This document shows, in pieces, positions 32,938 to 44,399 of a stretch of 64,000 nucleotides of DNA; position 1 is the stretch's first letter; every line of letters begins with the position of its first letter. Source of the DNA: Watersipora subatra (lineage: Eukaryota > Bryozoa > Gymnolaemata > Cheilostomatida > Watersiporidae). Made by a program: the position numbers and the translations under genes. The notes beneath the pieces were generated by a model. The model did not search any database, had not been told where the DNA came from, and was given only the letters and a program-made list of their open reading frames with translations. The stretch lies in contig NC_088716.1 of NCBI RefSeq assembly GCF_963576615.1, forward strand, positions 124,001 through 188,000, given 5' to 3'.

Positions 32938-35550
32938 CTAGAGGATCACACCTTCTACATTGCTATTCATTATCCACAGCTCCAGTGAAAGGCTCCAAAT
33001 CTGTAGGTTGGATAATGATGCACCGACGATGAAACCATTCGTTGCAACTGTCACATAGTACCATCCCTCCGCCAGGCGCATCGAAATCGGTGTTGTCATG
33101 AGGTCTTCGACATGTGCAGAATAGCTAAAATGAACATAGGCTGGCTTGTTAACAGAAAGTATGGAAATCTTATCATAAATGTTTCTTTCATCATCATCGA
33201 AATATTTTTTTGGTGAATTGACCATTTACTATGAATAATAAAATGCCACCATCCAATGTGTTCCAACAAATGAAGAAGTTCTGGTATTTTCTCATTTCCC
33301 GCAAACTAAAACTGATAGCGGCAACTCAGACCAGATGTTAACTTTTCTTTAAACCAATGCATTGTGTATATAAAATTTTTGAAGAGCCAAAAGTTTGCAG
33401 AAAGTCTGTTTGAAACACCCCTTCCACTAAGTTTTAACGAGGAGAAAACCGTTTACTGGACGTTTTGCAGGATAATTGAAACACCCCCAGGTGTGTTTTG
33501 TGAACCCCAAGGTGTGATTTATGAATTTTGTTATCGACACCAAGAGGTTTGTTGACATGCAAAAGAATTGTGTGATTATTCGCGTGGTTGTATCAATGAT
33601 TTCTTACCTTGTCACGGATGGTGTGGGCCCGGGTCCGTCTGACCTTTGATGGCAGTTGTAATCGAGGGAACTGTGTCCATTCACCCTGCTGGAGGCATGT
33701 CACAACATGTGCCCTGAGTTTCTGCTGATCGAATGCAGTTTTGCAGAGATTAGTTCCAAATAAGGTTTCGACCAAGTACATAACTGCAAAGAGGCCACAA
33801 TCGGTGGAGCCATTTTGTGCTTGAACTGATTCAACTGCCAATGCCAACTCCTCTAAGCCTTCAAAGAGACCATCGTAAAGTAGTGAAACATTTGTCCCGC
33901 ACAAACTGTAGTGGTAGAATTGGCTTCTATGCAACAAAAACAGTGGCTAACATATGACATTCAATTTAGTGAAAGTATAAAGTACATATATAAAGCCTGG
34001 CTATTTTCAGCGCAAATTAATTCGATCGTTAGCAAATACAAAAGAAAAATGATCGATTATGTGACTTTTAAGCATTGTCATAAAAATTCAATGCAAACAC
34101 CCAATGAGAATCTCAGCTGTGGAATGAATACTACTGAAATTCAATACTAACATCATGGAAGAGAATGCAGAATGCATGTGATTGGCAATGCCACGATCTA
34201 TAGGCCAATATCTTCTATTCGATCTGTCAGGAAGGGCATCATTGAACATGGTTTTAAGATACTCCAGTATATGTGGCCTCATCTTAGGTAGAAAGTTAAC
34301 TCCTTGGGACACCATAAGATGAATGTGACACTTGATTCCGTCATCGACATTTTGAAGCACACCTGCTTGCTAAAAAGACTATATACAAGTGTGGGTGTCA
34401 GATAGAAAATAACTTGAGAAATGCGCAAATTTATTTATAACATATACAGACTGTGGGCACAATGTGTAATGGGGTACGTCTGTCTCTTTTCACCGATTCA
34501 ATTGCATGGTGGAAAGGAGCAATCACACTTTGCTCAGCTTCTGTGATAACAATATACAGTTGCAGGGTTATTCTATTTTTTATGAAAGTCATACAAATAT
34601 ATCCAAAGACATTAATAGTAAAGATGATATTTTTAACATACTTTGCCAACTGGGTGATTTTGATGGCATTCCACTTTGAGTAGACTGAGTAAAAAGTACT
34701 CTTCTAGCCTCAATGGCCAGGCATCCTTCATGCTCCTCAGCATCTTAGTCTTCTGTGTTCTGACAGAAGTGTTTTCAGACATCGGCTTCAACTTAGAAAC
34801 AAATAATGGTTTTTGTTAGTATAAATGTTATCATTGATAACTGCATAAATGACACTGAACAGACCAAGGAGACAGAATAAGTGCTCAATATGACTAGCAA
34901 GTTTGGAAAAATTGGACGTTTATATAGTTGACGTAGGACAATACCTAGAATGTTGGTGTGACATCATGTAATTTATTTCAATGTTGGCATCGCTATCTAG
35001 GGTAGTGAATAGTTTTAAAAAAGGTTTATACTGGCATTGGCGCGGTATTGACATTTGTTGACATAAATGTATTGACATAAATGTTGGACAACTTTGAAAC
35101 ACCAACCTGAAAATCAGGATATCTGACTATTCTCTTTATTGTCAATCTGACAGGGCAATCCATTTTTACCGTGTCCTGAACCAGATTTCGCTGTTTCCTC
35201 ACTGATGGATGATCAGAATTAATCTCCTTCTACAACACAATTGGATAGATATTTTATATGACCCAACTAAGCATGAACTCACTGAATGAAGCAAATACAA
35301 ATATTACGCTGAAACAACAAATCATAATTTGGGTAGGAAAAAAGCAGATGAGTCTGATACATGTAGAAAAGTAGCATTGCTATTGACATCTACCATGAGT
35401 GCAGTACGTCAGCCCTATACACAAAGGTATCGCTGTCACTCACTTGCACTTTGTCTTTGTATTGCTGCTTCTTCCTTCTGTTGATATCTCAGCCATGTTT
35501 GCATAGTATTATCTTCAAAACGAAACACCTGGACTTCTTTGCAAGACTTT
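32938..35550 (-). pseudogene. MULE-encoded protein: FAR1-like zinc region, Ulp1/C48 protease, PHD finger; degenerate
   Basis: Exons (minus strand): 35550-35444, 35229-35107, 34791-34642, 34369-34148, 33905-33608 and 33124-32938. Exons 2-3 contain CPVRLTIK and CHQNHPVGK, the Cys...HNHP pattern of FAR1/WRKY-GCM-type DNA-binding zinc regions in MULE proteins. Exon 4 has RRYWPIDRGIANHM, like the segment that follows in that family. Exon 5 is the C-terminal half of a Ulp1-type cysteine protease: LLYDGLF (Asp), then VQAQNGSTDCGLF with Gln and Cys; the His-bearing part is not seen. Exon 6 starts a PHD finger (FCTCRRP, MVLCDSCNEWFHRRC), but TAG at 32965-32963 falls just before the last Cys pair (QCRRC). 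Exons 4 and 5 do not share phase, and the DDE transposase that should lie between them is absent. Probably inactive. Confidence 0.75.
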
Positions 35551-36325
35551 CTGAAGATTAAGGAAATGGAAAAACTTATAGCACCCCAAACAGAAGCAAA
35601 GTTTATATATATATAAACTTATATGTATATGTATACAAGTATATATATCTCTATATACTGCATAATCTTTCAAGGATTAATACGGTATTAGTAACTAAAC
35701 TGAAAACCTAGTGTAATATCACTAAACAAAAACAAAAGGCTGATCAATCATGCTTGTTATACATGCAATAAAATCTATCACCCGAGACTCAATTCTAGCT
35801 CAGACAGGCCTGATTGAACGTTATATATATATATTTTTTTTTATATATATTTAGATATATATACATATTTAAGCCTGTAAGTAACGAGTTTCAGAGCGTT
35901 AAGAGCGTACCGGCATTGAGTGGAGCAGTGAAGCTCTTGTCTTGCTTTATGACCACATATTTCACCGTGTGTCTCAGCTCATGTTCTTTTATATATGCTT
36001 GAAGACCATCTAAATTGCTGAATGCACGTACCGTGTACATGGTAATGGAGTAGCCACTGGTCTTTTAGCTGTAAACAAACAGAATCAGTATTGTAACAGT
36101 AGTTTAGGAAATAATACCGATATTTGGCTCAGACTACTACTAACAAACATCAAAGCCTATTGCATATGTACTGACCAATGCAATCTTGTTCTAAAGAGTG
36201 ATGCTGACAAGTGAAAAAGGTACAGCTACAGTCGTTTAAAGTGGGTAATGTTGTGCAGGGTATCTGTTGCATTGCATTTTGTTGCAAGTCAACCTTTAGC
36301 CTTTAGTCTTAATAAACCTGTGCAC

Positions 36326-36502
36326 ATACCTGCCAACTCTCACGCATTGGGCGTGAGACTCACGCAATCACCCCAAAGAAAAACTGAAAATGCGTGAGAT
36401 TTTTGCCCCAATTTCCATAGTTTTATATATACTATCATTGATGCATCAATTGCCCCAAAACCAAATCTCACGCATTTCCCCACTCTTGGGTTGGCAGGTC
36501 TG
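36326..36502. mobile_element. 177-bp hAT-type MITE in the right MULE arm
   Basis: The ends CATACCTGCCAAC and the complement of GTTGGCAGGTCTG are flanked by a perfect 8-bp duplication CCTGTGCA (36318-36325 and 36503-36510). CA..TG ends with an 8-bp duplication are typical of hAT elements. Internal CTCACGCAT repeats occur in both orientations. Confidence 0.85.
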
Positions 36503-36579
36503 CCTGTGCAGTAATAATAATTAAGTACTCAGCTCAGGATGGTGGCAAAATGCTTATATAATTATATACTACTTAACAA

Positions 36580-36935
36580 TATACCACTCAGTCAACAATA
36601 CACCACTCCAAGTCCACAATACATCACTCTGAGTCCACAATACACCACTCTATCATCATATGTCAACGATACACCGCTGAAAGTCGACAATACACCACTG
36701 AAAGTGAACAATACATCACTCAAAGTGAACAATACACCGCTCAAAGTTAACAATACATCACTCAAAGTTAACAATACACTACTCAAAGTTAACAATATAC
36801 CACTCAAAGTTAACGATACACCACTCAAAGCCGACAATACACCACTGAAAGTTAGCAATACACCACTCAAGGTCAACAATACACCACTCTATGTCAACAA
36901 TACACCACTCAACGTTAACAATATACCACTCTTAA
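36580..36935. repeat. 21-bp minisatellite
   Basis: Units like AACAATACACCACTCAAAGTT repeat about 16 times. The period is seven codons, so both strands stay open; I do not treat the resulting frames as genes. Confidence 0.85.
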
Positions 36936-37178
36936 TTAACAATGAAAATGATGCACTGTGTATTCCGAGTATTCTCAATAAATGATCATTAGTTATTACC
37001 TATTTGCTCATCAAGGTTCTAGCGGAATGACAACGAGAACGAATTTCGCGGGTTGTAGCGAGTTAATGGGAAATGAGACTTTGAGGATAGGAACGGAAAT
37101 TTTTCTACCGTATATGCCGTATACCGTGGCTCTCCCCTAGGACTATTTGGATAGGAACTAGATTTTTCCCTTGTGCGT

Positions 37179-37633
37179 AGCCAGAGCGTGAACCGCAATA
37201 ATAAAACATAATGCGCTCGCGGTGGAGTAACCTTAGTTCAATAGGTTAGCCTAGGTTGGTACGCGTCGTGTCATATCAGTCATATCAAAATCATATCAGT
37301 CACCGCAAAATCAGAATTGCTACTTTGGAACTTCCGTTATAAGTGCTTGCGGCTGCGTTTAATTACTACATCCGACGTCATTTATGAATCGTGAATGACA
37401 AATTCCAAGTGGTTAGGTATTAAAATTTCTGATAGGTTTTGCGTCACATTGTTCTATCAGTTGCATCGTCTACCATGTACGGGAAATTTCTCTAGTAAGA
37501 GTTACGTCTATGTTCTGAAAAAAAACCAAAGGAAATTATCTATTATAATGATCAGCAAATACGTGTGTACGTCCTTTATTATTTTTTGAACGAGTTCTCG
37601 ACAAATAAGCCATTATAAGCGACTCAATTTGAG
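37179..37633 (+). repeat. Right part of the duplicated segment split by the MULE
   Basis: Continues the segment broken at 30197 and matches 38541-38995 with only a few substitutions. The frame 37395-37589 recurs at 38757-38951 because of the duplication and shows no known motif. Confidence 0.85.
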
Positions 37634-37934
37634 AAATGGAGAAAATTCTTAGAAACTCGGCAGTCAGCAAGACTATATGATTGGTCGGTTTGAACGATAA
37701 CCGTCAATCTCTAGGCCAATCGCTTATGTAATATAAATACTGCTACTAATTTTTAGGCAGTTCAGCTTGGGTGTGACTCTTGAATTGGATGCATGATTAG
37801 TATTACTATAATAAAGTCGTTATTGTTGGAGAAATATCGTTTATAATCGTCACTAACAGCAAGCTCACACAAAATGACTACAAATAAATAGGATAATTAA
37901 ATAATTATCCTTACAAGAGTTGTGTTCTCTACTG

Positions 37935-38340
37935 TTGGTTTCAGCAGGTCATAGCATTGGTTTTAGCGCACTCTGTTGGTTTCAGCAGAACGGAAGTGAG
38001 TTGGGTTCAGCTCCCTCCTGTTGGTTTCAGCAGGTTGTACAGTCAGCAGCGTTGGGTTCAGCGCACTCTGTTGGGTTCAGCAGAGCACAAGTGAGTTGGT
38101 TTCAGCTCCCTCCTGTTGGGTTCGGCAGGTTGTACAGTTGGCAGCGTTGGTTTCAGCGCACTCTGTTGGTTACAGCAGAACGGAAATGAGTTGGGTTCAG
38201 CTCCCTCCTGTTGGTTTCAGCAGGTTGTACAGTCAGCAGCGTTGGGTTCAGCGCACTCTGTTGGGTTCAGCAGAGCATAAATGAGTTGGTTTCAGCTCCC
38301 TCCTGTTGGGTTCAGCAGGTTGCAGCGTTGGTTAAAGCGC
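37935..38340. repeat. Higher-order minisatellite, about 95-bp unit
   Basis: CTCCCTCCTGTTGG recurs near 38010, 38106, 38202 and 38297. Each unit contains internal GTTGGKTTCAGC sub-repeats, and alternating variants give a two-unit pattern of about 190 bp. The open frames here are by-products. Confidence 0.85.
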
Positions 38341-38391
38341 AGAGAACTAGAGCTAGGGGTTGTCCCCACCCCACTCTTGCGAGTTTTCTTC

Positions 38392-38995
38392 ACCGCCAAA
38401 ATAGTATAACACAACAGATAAAATACATTGTTGCACATTCATAATCATTGAAAATTGGTTATATAATTGATTAAACACATACATGTACAGTCTCACAGAC
38501 AACAGGTGTAGATTCTTCTTGAGACATATGGCTTGTGCGTAGCCAGAGCGTGAACCGCAATAATAAAACATAATGCGCTCGCGGTGGAGTAACCTTAGTT
38601 CAATAGGTTAGCCTAGGTTGGTACGCGTCGTGTCATATCAGTCATATCAAAATCATATCAGTCACCGCAAAATCAGAATTGCTACTTTGGAACTTCCATT
38701 ATAAGTGCTTGCGGCTGCGTTTAATTACTACATCCGACGTCATTTATGAATCGTGAATGACAAATTCCAAGTGGTTAGGTATTAAAATTTCTGATAGGTT
38801 TTGCGTCACATTGTTCTATCAGTTGCATCGTCTACCATGTACGGAAAATTTCTCTAGTAAGAGTTACGTCTATGTTCTGAAAAAAAACCAAAGGAAATTA
38901 TCTATTATAATGATCAGCAAATACGTGTGTACGTCCTTTATTATTTTTTGAACGAGTTCTCGACAAATAAGCCATTATAAGCGACTCCATTTGAG
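38392..38995 (+). repeat. Uninterrupted copy of the duplicated 604-bp segment (empty site of the MULE)
   Basis: Reads straight through ACATATGGCTTGTGCGTAGC with no insertion and a single CTTGTGCGT. It equals 30049-30197 joined to 37179-37633. It is the pre-insertion state of the MULE target. Confidence 0.88.
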
Positions 38996-39378
38996 CTTTT
39001 TATGACAGATGCGCTGGCAGCCGTGTTGAAACCACTAAATATTCGCCACGCGTCTGCCATTCCGAACCAACAATGAACTTTCAACTGGCATCAATTTGTA
39101 TAAATATAACTATACACAAGTTTAGGCTCAACTGTAAGTAAGTATAAGTTTACCAGTACGACGACAGCCCAAACTAAATTGATTGGAATTGGAGAATCGT
39201 AGGTACCATGAAAAAAAGAAACATTGCATTATCATTGTAAGCCTAGTGGGTTGCATTAGGTTTTGTATAATTTTGTTTGAATACCACTTTTGAAGAGTCT
39301 AAAAAGAGCAGATTGCACAACCAAGTGAATAGAGTAAACCTAATAAAATAGTTTGTAGGGATTGGCTAAGGATTTAAA
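38996..39378. other. No feature recognised
   Basis: AT-rich interval between the duplicated segment and the piggyBac-like element. Confidence 0.4.
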
Positions 39379-39382
39379 TTAA

Positions 39383-41991
39383 CCCTTTAGCGACCGCGAG
39401 GTTACGATGGAAAAACCACTAGCGTACCAGCCAATAACTGGCGCGATTTGAGCTTTCGACATGACCGCATAGAAACTGCAGTAACTTACATCAAAATTGT
39501 GGCAGTTACATAAATTGACATGCATAGGAAAGCTGAGAAATTTATCTACAAGCTGATGCTTCTGCTATGTAGATAGCTTGCAAATATTTACCAACAGAAG
39601 TCTCAATTTGCTGAAGCAATGATTTTTTTATTTTTGTACGTCATTTTTAATTGTATTTTTCTAATTGATAAAGGCAATTGACAGTGTTGTCTAAATAATT
39701 CTTGCATAGATTCATATCTTTACAACAATTTGCAAAAAAAACTGGACGTCAAAGAGCATTGAAAGTGTAGAAATGAGCTCCGTTACAATGCAGGAGCGCC
39801 TTTCCAAATTTTCACCGCGTGACCCTAACGACCTGCGAAAATCGAGGCTTAACATGGCCGACTAAAATTGGCAATAACTCGCATGCAAATTAGCATGGAG
39901 CTATAAATGAATATGCATTTGAAAGCTTAGAAATCTCTCAACGGATAGCCATTTATTCCCTGCAAATCGGCTGTGCACACGCTAGTCAAAAATCTGATTT
40001 TTAAAAATTGTCACCTCTCTATCATGAAATATCGATTACAAATATATTTTTAAAAGCAATATCTCTGCCAAAACTGGTTTATGATAAACATATGCACGGT
40101 GTCATATGTTTACAAGAGTTTGCAAAAAAATTGGATTATTCAATCGCATCAAAAGTTGAGTTAGGTGCTTCTGTGCATTGCGGGAGCAGACCTTTGAAAT
40201 GCTCATATCGCAATGGCGATAAGCAGTGCAACTGTTACCCGACATGGCTTCTCAAACTCTGCTATAACTCTCGTGCAAATTGGCATAAGACTGCAAATGA
40301 ATATGCATCTGAAAGCTGAGACATTTTCCTTCAAGCAGCTTGTCGAGACTGCAACTTGAGATGAATATATTCACAGATATGATTTTTTACTGGCAGATTT
40401 ATGTGCATTTCTTGAAATTATAGATTCAAGTAACAATTTTGCATATAAACTCATTGCACGGATTCAGGTGTGATGCAGCTAAAATCAATGTGTGCTGCAG
40501 CGAGGATTAACTGGTTGTGCACAAGAATTGAGTGGTGAGCCTGTATTCACACATTTTGTGAAGCAGCAAAAGACAGGAAGCAACATTTATTATGAGCAGT
40601 TACAGCAAATGATGGAGAAATCATTCTGCTAGATGGCAAAGCAATATGAGAACTGAACTCTTTTGATAAGGTGGGTGATAAGGGCAATGGGCATCAAATA
40701 CAACATATCAATACACAACAAATACAATAGATAATGACATTTCAGCGAACGTATGTACAAAAGCTAGCAATACAAAGCGAGGAAGCATTTGCAGAAACTA
40801 AATAAAATACAATTTGTAAATAAATTTATTTTGCATGGTCGGGATCAAAATATGACTCGCATAGAGATATTCCACAAGAGAATCTGCTGCCGGTACCTTC
40901 AGCTTTACTTGCTCATCACCCATGTATACAGACAACTTGTGCACATAGCCAGAGACAGCATCGGAGAGCAAATAACTTTGATCCATATCTGTTAGATGGA
41001 ATACACTGTCTGAAGTTGAGCCGTCCTTTCCATGCCAGCAAGCTTTCATCTATAGATAGAAATTTATCAGGCAGCAAAACAGAATATAACTAGTCGCATA
41101 TCGTGGCAAAAACATTTTTCAACTTGAACAATTTATTGCCAGCAGGGTCTTCAAAATTGTCTGTAAAAGGTAAACTTGCTTCTATTTTTCTTTCTACTTT
41201 CAATTTTATTAAAAATCCGCATAAATGATGAAGGATTGTGGACCAGTAAGACAACAGAGTATGCTTTTTGAGAATACCTATATGCAAAACTAATCCAATA
41301 ACTCGTCACATATATTTATCATCAACAGGCTCCGAAGCATCGCGATGTTTTTGAAAGCCATATTTATTCGTTTCGTTAAATATTACATTTATCATGGCCA
41401 ATGTTATAAAAAGCTTCAAATAATAAAAAATACTTACCTGTTCAAGTATTCGAACTTATCTCCTGCCATGCTGTCATCAAAATGTAATTATCTTGGTTTT
41501 AAATCAGCTCCTCTTTGATATCCGTCATTATTCCCTGTTTCAACGCCGGCCGTTTCAATCCCACTTTCGCAATCCAATTCACTCTGGCGATCTTCTTTTT
41601 CACTTTCATCGTCTTCCCCACATTCTTCTGACCTGAAATCCTCTTCACTTTCGAACCAGTCGATATCATCCTCTAAACAAATTTTTTAGCCGAGCTCAAA
41701 TAATTACGAACGTCCATGTTGATCAGCTTTCCATAAAGAAAGATCAAATCTTTACAACGTGTTCTTTTTGCACATGCGCATAAAATTTATTATTTATAGC
41801 CTCAAAACAGTAGTAAAAAACTTACTGAAATTGCTCAAATTTTTAATTTTAATTTTTAGCGTTGTTTTTAAAATAAATACAACGTTTTAAAAATGGTCTA
41901 TCGAAACCGGCAAAAATGTCGGGTTTGTCAGTTTTGGTACGCTGAGACATTGCTCGTAAACCGACAAAGGTCGGTCTTGGTACGCAAAGGG
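39383..41991 (-). mobile_element. piggyBac-like element, decayed
   Basis: TTAA at 39379-39382 and 41992-41995 flanks ends that begin CCCTTTAGCG and, read from the other side, CCCTTTGCGT. TTAA duplication with CCCTTT-type ends is the known piggyBac pattern. The 2.6-kb interior holds minus-strand coding remnants (41690-40800) and several diverged internal blocks with AATTGGCATRNNNCTG-like repeats at 39880-40320. Confidence 0.75.
40800..41690 (-). pseudogene. Remnants of a piggyBac-type transposase
   Basis: About 41675-41490 encodes a strongly acidic segment with DDIDWFESEED, like the acidic N terminus usual in piggyBac transposases. After a gap, about 41049-40850 encodes a part with SGYVHKLSVYMGDEQ, resembling the GYV...VYTG block of the catalytic region. 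The frames between are broken and the DDD triad is not complete. Together with the TTAA ends this supports a dead piggyBac gene. Confidence 0.55.
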
Positions 41992-42069
41992 TTAACCGAT
42001 TATTTTAACAGCTCTAGTTGAGACAAGAATAATTTGTATTCATATTTTGTTATGCTTATTTCTTTAATT

Positions 42070-42385
42070 TTAATTTATATACCAGAAGTTCCCCTGTCAT
42101 ACAGCCCACTACCAAAGTGATAATTGAAAAAGAAAGGGTACTGCCGGTTGAGAAATGCAATATTAGCAGTCGAATGACACTGCAGTGCAATAGGAGAACT
42201 GCAATGGTAGCTGTAATGTACTGGGTGTTATTGTGTACAACAAACAACAATAATGAAAGGAAGAGGTTATATGTTTACATATCTCCCATGCATTGGGAGA
42301 AATGCAATATTAGAAGTAAAATGGCAAGCTGCTGTGTAATATACACAGGCTGGGGGGGTGTATATCATTGGTCATAGCAACCAAT
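42070..42385. repeat. Dispersed repeat also present at 61625-62035
   Basis: Shared blocks are GTCATACAGCCCAC, CCAAAGTGATAAT, GAAAGGGTACTG and AAGTAAAATGGCAAGCT, in the same order and orientation. It is not coding. Confidence 0.6.
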
Positions 42386-42880
42386 ACCAAGAAGCTGTGA
42401 TATTCATCTAGATTTCTGCATTTATAGCTATACAATTATGCTGAATTCAAAAATCTAAACAGATTTTAGCTGGTTGTCACAGAAATATATATGTATATCT
42501 ATAAGAAAATGTAGGCCTATTACTTAATTTTGCAGATATTAAAAACGGCTTAGCAGTGCCGCATAATAGGCCACAGCCGCAGTATCATCAACAAAATCTT
42601 TAGAAAAATAATAACAGTAACATATTGCACACCATCGGTCACTATAGGCCTGCTTTGATCTTGTAAATTTGAAAGGATATTCTTACAATTAAATCTTATA
42701 ATAATCCTATAAAACCGAATAATTATTCTTATAATTTAATATTGTAATAATCTTATAAGAATCGTTAGAAAAATATCATCGTCATTTTCTTTACTTTCAC
42801 TGCTTTAGACATCAATTGGAATACCGAAGTACTCATTATAAGTGTCCAAAATTTCAGAGTCCGGTATAATCGGCAAAAAA
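42386..42880. other. No feature recognised
   Basis: AT-rich, with repeats of TCTTATAATA-type sequence at 42680-42770. Confidence 0.4.
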
Positions 42881-42884
42881 GAGA

Positions 42885-43250
42885 CGATTACTTTTCAGTA
42901 CTTCTACGTTGATTACAGAAACCTTTGACAATTGGACAATGCCATAGACTGGTGAAATGTGCACGATTTTTTCGTGAAATGCGCATGACTTAATGGTTCT
43001 ACTCTCTGTTGCACGGCCTCATCGGCGTTTCGTTGGCCGGTCATAATTTTGATTAAAAAAAGGCTTGTCAAGTTTTTATTGCGATCTTAGGCCAAACTAA
43101 TCTGTCTATTTATGTATAATCTGATCAGATGGGTCAGTTTTAGGATATTGCAGAAACTTTTCAAAGACTTAGTAACATATTTAAATATGTTTATACGTGT
43201 TTTGTATCATTATTAATTATTATACTTGAGCGGCTCTACACAAAAATGGT
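42885..43250. repeat. Repeat present inverted at 63650-63990
   Basis: GATTACAGAAACCTT, GAAATGCGCAT, TTGGCCGGTC and AACATATTTAAATA occur here and, reverse-complemented and in reverse order, at the end of the window. The copy at 63650-63990 may continue beyond the window. Confidence 0.65.
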
Positions 43251-43994
43251 TAATATTTTTGATGGGATTATTGTACAAGGGTTTGATAACGGCCGTGGAC
43301 GGATAATTTTCGGGAGTTGTGTGCGCATATGCATTTATCATTAAGCTCCCAAACATTTGTTTCGCTCGTGTTTGGTTGTAGGATAATTGACAAGGTTTAA
43401 AGATGTAGTTGCGTCAAAATTTAAGTTGATCTTAAAAGAAAGCATTTTTTTTCTCTATCAGTTGATATGTTGTTTGTTGTGTTACGCGATCGCATTGCCA
43501 AGATATTTGAAGATTAAAACCGAAAAAATCTGATCGCCGTAAAAACGCTCAGGCCACAAAAACGTGCCCAGCCTCGCCAAAAATGATGTCACGCGTTTGG
43601 CAACCTGTCTCTATCTCTCGTATTCACATCGGCTATTTGCGATAAAAGTCTAGTCTAACGCGGCTCTATTGGCATATATCTTATTTTGTATTTGCTCATG
43701 TTGGCTAGAATAAAATTTTAAATCCTGCTACAGATGCATTATTATGAATGTTTCAAAGGCCTCAAATAACGAAAATTGAAAATTTGTTCTACTCACTTTC
43801 TCCAAATGTTGTTTAAACATTTGGGTACCGACTACCAATTCTACCGGTCTACGGTAATTCTGTAAAGTCACTTTATGTAGAACGCGGTCTTTGTATCAGC
43901 AGTTATGCAGCTACCCATACAAACGATATACAGCCTCCCATAAGCCCCGCCCACATTATGTCGCCTATTACATATTGCCTACGTACTAGTTTCT

Positions 43995-44050
43995 TACTAG
44001 TAGCAATGATATACAGCTGTATACATTGCTGCATATCATTGCTAGTAGTA
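43995..44050. repeat. Hairpin with GATATACAGC motif
   Basis: ACTAGTAGCAATGATAT pairs with ATATCATTGCTAGTAGT across a loop containing CAGCTG. Confidence 0.75.
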
Positions 44051-44118
44051 TTCTTACCGAATACTAGATTAGTGAAATAAGCAAGCCACCTCTTTGAAAA
44101 GAATATAGACAGGGATAG

Positions 44119-44216
44119 AGTTTTAAGGATGAGAAGTCTGCTGCAAACTGGATTTGAACTCACATTCTCCAGTTCTGCGGACACCCATATACCATATCCG
44201 ATTCACTACAATATTC
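44119..44216 (-). repeat. tRNA-derived SINE-like copy
   Basis: On the minus strand it reads like a tRNA 3' half (GTGAGTTCAAATCCAGTTTG) followed by AT-rich sequence. It is part of the same loose family as the other SINE-like entries. Confidence 0.4.
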
Positions 44217-44399
44217 TGCAAATCATGTTTTGCATTATCTTCAACAATATTATTTTATTATATAATTTTGACAAGCAAAAATATTTTCATCTCGGCATAA
44301 AGCTTTTATTAAAAATATTCATCAAGTCGTGGCCACTCACATAGTATTAGCTGATACAATAAGACAAATTCATCTACTGCAACAAACTCAAACAAAACA

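Larger units (their letters stand above)
30198..37169 (-). mobile_element. Mutator-like (MULE) element with long terminal inverted repeats
   Basis: 6,972 bp bounded by GGAAAAATCTAGTTCCTATC at the left and its complement at the right, with a perfect 9-bp duplication CTTGTGCGT at 30189-30197 and 37170-37178. A 9-bp duplication and long TIRs are the known Mutator signature. The arms extend about 2 kb on each side. The interior carries a minus-strand gene with FAR1-like zinc, Ulp1 protease and PHD pieces. No DDE transposase core was found, so this copy is probably non-autonomous. An uninterrupted paralogous target at 38392-38995 independently confirms both boundaries. Confidence 0.88.
35138..37169 (-). 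repeat. Right inverted arm of the MULE
   Basis: Reverse complement of 30198-32280. It carries its own insertions, a hAT MITE (36326-36502) and a 21-bp minisatellite (36580-36935), neither present in the left arm. Confidence 0.82.

Noticed and set aside
32938-33225. 95-residue minus frame starting MVNSPKK
   Set aside because: The same DNA in another frame encodes a clear PHD finger in phase with the upstream Ulp1 exon; this frame is a shadow.
37171-38995. 463-bp direct repeats that look like LTRs of a small retrotransposon
   Set aside because: The similarity continues to the left of 38533 into sequence matching 30049-30197, so they are parts of a duplicated segment split by the MULE. No primer site or polypurine tract is seen.
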